Below, in pieces: positions 57,994-64,000 of a DNA stretch of 64,000 nt. The stretch covers positions 22,697 to 86,696 of the forward strand of contig SKCR01031814.1 in the NCBI GenBank assembly GCA_019454045.1. The letters are read 5' to 3'. The stretch is from Zanthoxylum bungeanum (Eukaryota; Streptophyta; Magnoliopsida; Sapindales; Rutaceae). Under the pieces are notes generated by a model. It ran no database searches, was not told the DNA's origin, and was given only the letters and a program-made list of their open reading frames with translations. How positions within the stretch are numbered: position 1 is the stretch's first letter; every line of letters begins with the position of its first letter. Made by a program: the position numbers and the translations under genes.

Positions 57994-58512
57994 ATGGGAA
58001 CATGCAAATCCTCTTCAATGGCTGAGAGGATGGTTCTGGTTACAAAAATGAAGAATAGGGCTAATGAGATTTACAAGAGAAGTACAAATCTTGCAAAATG
58101 CAAAGGAAGACAGCTGAATGAAATCTTTGCTGTTTGCTTGCCGAGAAAGCGAGGTGTCAGCGGTCGTTGCTGGGTTGAAAAGGGGATTAACACAGCAGTT
58201 GACTCCATAAACAAACAGCTTGAAGTTGAAATGGGTGCTGTGGAACCTGAGGAGTTTGTGAGAAGGTTTCGTTCATATCTGTGGCGAAAGCTGAGGAATT
58301 TGATTGATAAAAGGAGCCGCCCTAACAGGAATTATTTTATTTACATAATAAAGTCTCTGAAGAATGAGTCGGTGGCTGCTGAAGTTGCAGAAATCACAAT
58401 CAAGAAAGCTTGTAAAGATATTTATCCATATGCTGACAAAGCATATACACTCGTCAACACACGATTTAACAGTAAGGCTCTGTATAAAGATGGCATAGAT
58501 TCTAATTCATGA
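57994..58512 (+). CDS. Unrecognised intronless 172-aa ORF
   Basis: A single open frame from MGTCKSSSMAERMVLV to a TGA. I do not recognise the family. The protein is Lys/Arg-rich with no signal peptide or membrane helix; alternating hydrophobic and charged residues suggest an alpha-helical fold. Notable segments are KKMKNRANEIY-like start, KGRQLNEIFAVCLPRKR, EEFVRRFRSYLWRKLRNL and AAEVAEITIKKACKDIYPY. A second ATG at residue 9 (58,018) may be the true start. It is tail-to-tail with ARP4, 261 bases apart. The length without stops in AT-rich DNA argues for a real gene or a recent retrocopy; expression is unknown. Confidence 0.55.
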   Translation: MGTCKSSSMAERMVLVTKMKNRANEIYKRSTNLAKCKGRQLNEIFAVCLPRKRGVSGRCWVEKGINTAVDSINKQLEVEMGAVEPEEFVRRFRSYLWRKLRNLIDKRSRPNRNYFIYIIKSLKNESVAAEVAEITIKKACKDIYPYADKAYTLVNTRFNSKALYKDGIDSNS

Positions 58513-58773
58513 TTTTACTGAATCTTTAGCATTCGGATGCTATTACCTCTATCTATTGAAATAAAACAAACAGGACCGATTTGACACAAATTACACTGAA
58601 GTTGGACCGATTTGACATTGGCCTAAAAACCTAAATGTGCCTGAGAGTCAGTAGATTGCATCAGGAAGTTAATTAAATTCTTAAGAAAATACAGAAGGAC
58701 TCATTAGGAACAATAGGGAATTCTTAATTTATAGCATTGGACAACACAGACTTGCTTCTAATCAGGACATATC

Positions 58774-61700
58774 TCATGGGCATTTCCGTTGAATATATGG
58801 AGCTCCATGTTCTTCGTACCTGCCAATTGCATACACATCTATTGGTACCTTATAAAATTTTCTTAAAAATGGAGAAGAAATGCAATTGCATGGTTTCACA
58901 GTATGATGAACTGCGGTTATGAAGACAAGAGGATAATTGAAACTTACTCGGATTTGGAAAACCACATTTGCTGGAATGAACCAAGCGATGCCAATATGCT
59001 CCCTCCAATCCAAACACTGTTTCACACATCACCAGTAATACATAAGTGGAATAGAGCACTAACAACCTACTAACAAGAATTTTCCATTGCGCCGCTGTAA
59101 GAGTTATTTACAAAAAATGGGAATAACAGCTGCAATGCCTATACCAGAGGAGAAAGCTAACTGTTAACTTTGTTACTTTTTAAATGTACACCAAGAAAGT
59201 CCATAGCCATTGGATCCTTTGGTTGTGTATATTTCAAGGTCTTGGGATCAATGCAATGACAAGACAAACTAGGGATCTTAGTTCTCTTGAAGTTTGGGAT
59301 TTGAGCAACCAGATAAATTGACTCCCTACCAATGCAGATCATTGGATGGTGCAGACTGCAGACTACACATAATGCAATCTTGAAATCAATAAGATGACAT
59401 AGATAATTCGGATCCCTCTCCATGGAAGCTAAATTCTATTTTGAAATTGCTGATGATTCAATCAAGTGAAACAAAGATTGGTTGGTGTTGGCTTTACGCT
59501 AGGGAGTAAGGTTGTTTACCAGGAACCATGACAATTTCTTCTAAAGTTAACATGGCTACCATTTTTCAATTGCATCATCCATGATCCATCTCCATGATTC
59601 CCATACTTTTCATTCAAATTAAATTAATTTAAGTTCTTATTTCTTAATCCTTTTAATTCTGGGCAACTTATAAGTTCTTTTACCATATTCATCCCCAGGC
59701 AACCACAGAACAACTCATACTCTGTTATGACACTGGCACTAATATATTCATGAGATATCCATAAGTAAGCTCAAATTCAACTGACAAATTTTCAAAGATG
59801 AATAACAGAAGACAACAAAAATCCTCTGATCACCAAGTCCTATCAAGATCCATTTACCCACCTCAGAAAGAAATTAAGTGATATAATATAGCTGTCATAT
59901 TGCATCAACATACCTACGGTGAACATATCTACATTTGTCATGAACTTCATAAAAGGCCTTTTATAGTCAACCTCAAAATTTTACATTAACAAAAAAGGGA
60001 AAGTAAACCCAATGTTCAGAGTATATGTGCACATAGATAAGATGAATTATCAACAAAAAGGATGCAGCCAATCAACAGGCATATTAGAGAACAGGCAAGA
60101 AGGGAGAAGAGAGAGGGGTCCAACCTGAATCTCCTTTCTGTTGCATTTCCACTTGACACTACTTTGACTCTAGCAGCTTGAGGAGATTCCTACAAGTTGA
60201 TGCATGATGATTTCATTAAGTCATCTTGTAACTATAGCATAATTTACTACTAATTTTTTCAAAATTGAAATAAGCTTTTCAGTAATTATTGCAAGTCACA
60301 TTTGCATGAATTCCAGTCAGAATGATTTGTGCACAAACTTTTCATGCAGTTCTCACATTATTTATTTCAAGCTCTCTAATAATGGCCTATTAATGAGGTT
60401 GGAAGTGAGGATGCCACAGTAAAGCATAGATTGCAAGCTGAAGTTAAACTACCCTAAAATTAATTACTCAAGTTTGCTTACATGTTAAACCATCAGATGC
60501 TAATAAACTCATTTAACACAAAAGATACATGTTTTTTTAGTAATAAATGGATAGATTGTAAAAAACTAAAACCACCCTTTAATGTTATTGAAAATAGTAT
60601 AAAACTCGATAGTAAGCAAAGATTCCAAAATCCCCCCACCCAAAAAGAAATAGAAATTAGAAGTGGCCACATTAAACATTACCTCCAGCAAGTCTTTCTC
60701 AAGGCGTTCCTTCAACTGCTGCATTGATGCTGTGCCACCAGCAAGCTGTACTAAGAGGAAACACAAAAAGGAACTGCATCAGTTTCAAGAAGGTATTATG
60801 GCAACCAGCAACGGATAAAACACATACTGGTGAACCAAAAGTTATTCTGCCAGTGTGATGTGCCCAATTGACATTGTACCTCACAAAATCTCTCTCAATA
60901 TTAGAACAATTGATGGCACATATGGTCTCATTATATTGACACAATCGTACTTAAAATTTTGGCATTTTGGCGTCCAAACAGGTTAAAATGGAGACATATG
61001 TCATACATATCATCAAGCAAACGTAACAGTACTAAAAGATCTATCAATCAAATACCAGTGCCTTCCTCCACACTGCCTATGCACCCAATAGGCTTTATGC
61101 ATACATTATGTATTCTTAAATGAAGTGGTGTTTTATCCGTTGCCGGTTCCTATTATTATTATGATTTGTTAATAATAAGGAAAAATGACAAATTGACCCT
61201 CAACATTTACTCAATTGGTCATAAAGACCCCCTTCATTAGAAAAATGGTCATAAAGGCCCCCTTTTAATAATTTTGCCTTTTAATTATTTCAAAAATCAT
61301 GGTACTTTAACATATTCACATTATATTTATAAATTAATTTATGGAATTATTATTATAAATTTATTTCATTTATAAGTAAAATATTTTAAGACAAAAATTG
61401 TGAAAAGGGGGTCTTTATGACTATTTTTCAAATGAATAGGGTCTTTATGACCAATTGAGCAAACGTTGGGGGTCTATTTGTCATTTTTCCTAATAAGGAA
61501 ACAAATAATAATAATAGAAGATGGTCGACTTTCAGAAGCAGGATTAACATTCGACTTTTAATTTCTACACGAGGTTCGTCTTATGAAGCTAGAAAATATG
61601 CAAACTAGCTATGGCTAGGTAAATCAACATGACTTTATCAGTAAAATTTCCCTATTGGAAGCAAAAACATAATCCAGTACCCATGCGGCTAATAGCAAGA

Positions 61701-64000
61701 GTAGTAACCCTGAAGCCACAATTAATCCCATAATACAATATCTCCATTTTTCAAAACTATCAAGAATTTTATCGAAATTGTCCTTCAACAATTGCTCGTT
61801 CCTACCCTTTGTGCACAAAAGGGAGATGTGTTTCCTTAGAGGCATTATTTAGATCTTCAGCATTGAAATACACAATGGTATAAGTTCAAGACGAATAGCC
61901 TATGCAACAATATCCAACAAATTAAACCGAGGAAGGCATGCCAAGAGGGCTGCTAACGTGTGCCTTCACTGACTTAAGTATTTTAGGACATTTGTGATTA
62001 TTAGGAAGCTTTGGACGGACTTCAATATAGAATTATTCAACCAAAAAAAATAAAATCTAATACCCATATTAGATCACATTTTAAGACAATGAAAGGAATA
62101 TATACATATATGTATTGGATTACTTTACCAATATACTACTAAATAATTCTCTCCGGATATCCACGTCACACTTATTAATGCTGTCTATAACCTGCAAAAA
62201 ATTGAAAAGATATTGCCAGCATAAAAAATCATTATTCGTTAAGGACCAATTATACAGTCAATATTCACAAATTTACCAATTGTGGCAACCCACGAACAGG
62301 AATATTCTCTGCCAAATTCTCCATTCCAGGAATTGTCTGACAAGGAAACAAAACATGTTAAAGACTTAAAGTGCCCTCAAAATATTAATAAAAGAAACAA
62401 CAACCAAGTACCTACGAAATACAGCAGATTACATCAAGAAATTCAAGTCCAACTCACATAAAATTATCTAGAGGCAACTGATCACAGGGGTGGTAATAAA
62501 ATAATAGAGAATGATGGGGTAAGAATAGTAAATCAAATTATGTTTACTGCCTGCTTCTGTCTGTAATCCATTTTTTTCCCCAAAACCTGATGCAGCTCTA
62601 GTAACAACAAAGCTCGAAAAAGGGGGCTCTACGACTCCAGTGACCAAGTGAAACAATGCAGAAAAGCTGTGATTTATAATATAAAAGTATGATTAACGTT
62701 CTATCTAAGACCTATCATAGACCCTATAATAAATGACACTTCAGAAAACAAGAGTGCTGATAATTTAACAGAAGGAAGGAGATTAGGGAGTCGACCAGAC
62801 CAAGGAAAAGCATCCTGCCAAAATAAAATTAAGTTCAAGCACAACCAAGAAAATATCATGAAACCACTTTTCAGTCTAGCAAGCACGCTTCTTTTACAAA
62901 CACATCAAGAAGATGCAAAGTTATGAGTTTGAAGGCAAGAGTAGCCTATGCTGTCAAAGGCGCTAGGCAGGGCAAGGAGCACAGCCTAGGCGCCGCCTTT
63001 GACCAGTCAAAAGGCCAGTTAACTAGTCAAACATGCAGAATTTATCTAATACATAAAGACACACCTTAAAATACCCAATTGCTGCTTACAGCTTAGAGAG
63101 TAGCCAAGAAACACAAACACATAATTTTATATGAGAGCATTTCAGGATGAAAGTGAATCAGAAAACTAGAAGGGATTACATTAAATTTCACCAAACATCT
63201 CTGAGAAAAAAAGTGAAAAGAAAATGGCATGTCACAATTTTCGTGCCACCTACCTGAGCTAAAGATGGATTGAACAGAACATCAGGAATCTTAAATCTAT
63301 CGGCTCCAATTTCGATTGTTCTGCATTGAACAGGGAAAAAAATAGTATCATTCGAAAATCAACCTTATTCATAATAGCAATGAGAACCAAAGCCAACAAA
63401 ACATAATTCAATAAGAGTAATATAATGTAGTTGCATTACCATATATAATCCTGCATATACAAGAAAGATTGGGAATAAAATGTAACATAAAGAAAGCACA
63501 TCATAATATAATCATCACAAGTTGGCTAATAAGATTGCAGGGGTCTTACTGGCCATCAGGAAGCTCATAGGGGGTCATTGGAATGTTTGAATAGGCACTC
63601 TCTGTAAACAAAAATTCTTATATCAGAAAGCTATGTATTAAGTGCGGGAATATTTAATAAAACTGTTGATGAAATTTTTTTTGGATAGGAAAATAAAAAT
63701 GTTGATGAAAAAATTTCCGAGATGCAACAGATACAGCTCAATAGGAGATCAGAGTGTTTTTGAACTAACATGCAACACTTAAACCTGAATGCAATGTATT
63801 ATCAATTTATGTGTGCTTGATAATGCATTTTTTTTAAAAAGAAACTGAACTTTTTATTAATGAAATAGAAATCAGAAACTAAGAGAACAGTGGATAAGAA
63901 GTCTACCAAAGCAGAAAAGCTTAAAACTAACAAAATGATGCAAACCAACAGAAAACAAACTAGAATCACACAACAACAGCCTCCTGAGTCCCAACTAAGA
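58774..64000 (-). CDS. ARP4: Actin-related protein 4, C-terminal exons (5' part beyond the window)
   Basis: ARP4 is a nuclear actin-related subunit of plant SWR1, INO80 and NuA4-type chromatin complexes (established). Eight coding exons lie in the window: 63550-63601, 63254-63320, 62277-62336, 62129-62191, 60683-60745, 60125-60189, 58948-59016, 58774-58819. All have GT-AG borders and consistent phase, giving the last 160 residues. Diagnostic stretches: NIPMTPYELPDGQ, ADRFKIPDVLFNPSL, GMENLAENIPVRGLP, DSINKCDVDIRREL, LLAGGTASMQQLKERL, SSGNATERRFSVWIGGSILA and the terminus YIQRKCP. LAGGTA is the conserved actin-fold loop near the nucleotide. Plant ARP4 is about 440 aa, so nearly two thirds lies beyond 64,000. 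No exon was found in 63,602-64,000. A 1.4-kb intron holds a MITE. Confidence 0.95.
61179..61490. mobile_element. MITE in an ARP4 intron, TSD TAATAA
   Basis: Long terminal inverted repeats: about 60 bases from GGAAAAATGACAAATTGACC inward match the reverse complement of the right end (GGTCTATTTGTCATTTTTCC) with few mismatches, including the shared CTCAATTGGTCATAAAGACC. The element is 312 bp and is flanked by TAATAA on both sides (61,173-61,178 and 61,491-61,496). The interior is AT-rich with no coding capacity. The superfamily is uncertain from a 6-bp duplication. Confidence 0.8.

Noticed and set aside
61624..61845. 73-codon minus-strand frame with a hydrophobic stretch (GLIVASGLLLLLLAAWVL) in an ARP4 intron.
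   Set aside because: No splice or promoter context and no recognised family; it could be a gene fragment but support is too weak.

Overview
This is a plant nuclear window, most likely from a eudicot. The evidence is AT-rich intergenic DNA, many-exon genes with GT-AG introns, plant-type LTR retrotransposons with a tRNA-Asp-like primer site, and genes matching plant families (ARP4, the CCR4 homolog 5 group, an At1g73920-type lipase). Family names come from recalled protein similarity; no search was run.

Left part (1-39,284): a nest of LTR retrotransposons. Element 1 (to 8,809, + strand, left LTR cut by the window edge) is an Athila-like Ty3/gypsy element with broken gag and protease. Reverse transcriptase, RNase H and the integrase core are deleted, and two extra ORFs lie after the pol remnant. 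A Ty1/copia element (element 4) has its 5' LTR split: part lies at 8,810-9,026 and the rest at 26,202-26,675. Into that LTR went element 3 (9,027-26,196, minus, duplication GTATG), a gag-only Ty3/gypsy element with a long 81-85 bp tandem array. Into that array went element 2 (11,545-22,942, minus, duplication TATAG), related to element 1. Into element 2 went a 3.1-kb solo LTR (15,372-18,477, duplication CCTGG). Further right are the truncated copia gag/pol of element 4, a solo Athila-like LTR (30,106-32,025) and a nearly full-length but degenerate copia element 5 (32,437-39,284, minus).

The most striking content is a LOG-like gene (family of cytokinin-activating phosphoribohydrolases) carried as cargo in the env-like position of the two Athila-like elements. 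Element 1 has a broken copy (4,791-5,435). Element 2 has one that is open apart from the solo LTR inserted in it (15,054-18,758).

Right part (41,819-64,000): host genes. Three multi-exon genes lie on the minus strand and their splice frames could be worked out: an alpha/beta-hydrolase lipase (9 coding exons, 694 aa), a CCR4-type EEP-domain deadenylase homolog (13 coding exons, 453 aa, one apparent GC-AG intron) and the 3' part of ARP4 (last 8 coding exons; the gene runs off the right edge). An unrecognised intronless 172-aa ORF on the plus strand (57,994-58,512) ends tail-to-tail with ARP4. Introns and spacers hold MITE-like elements at 49.3, 54.2 and 61.2 kb.

Several retroelement LTRs or leaders carry arrays of short repeats centred on CpG-containing palindromes (CACGTG, TTCGAA, TCGCGA, GTCGAC).
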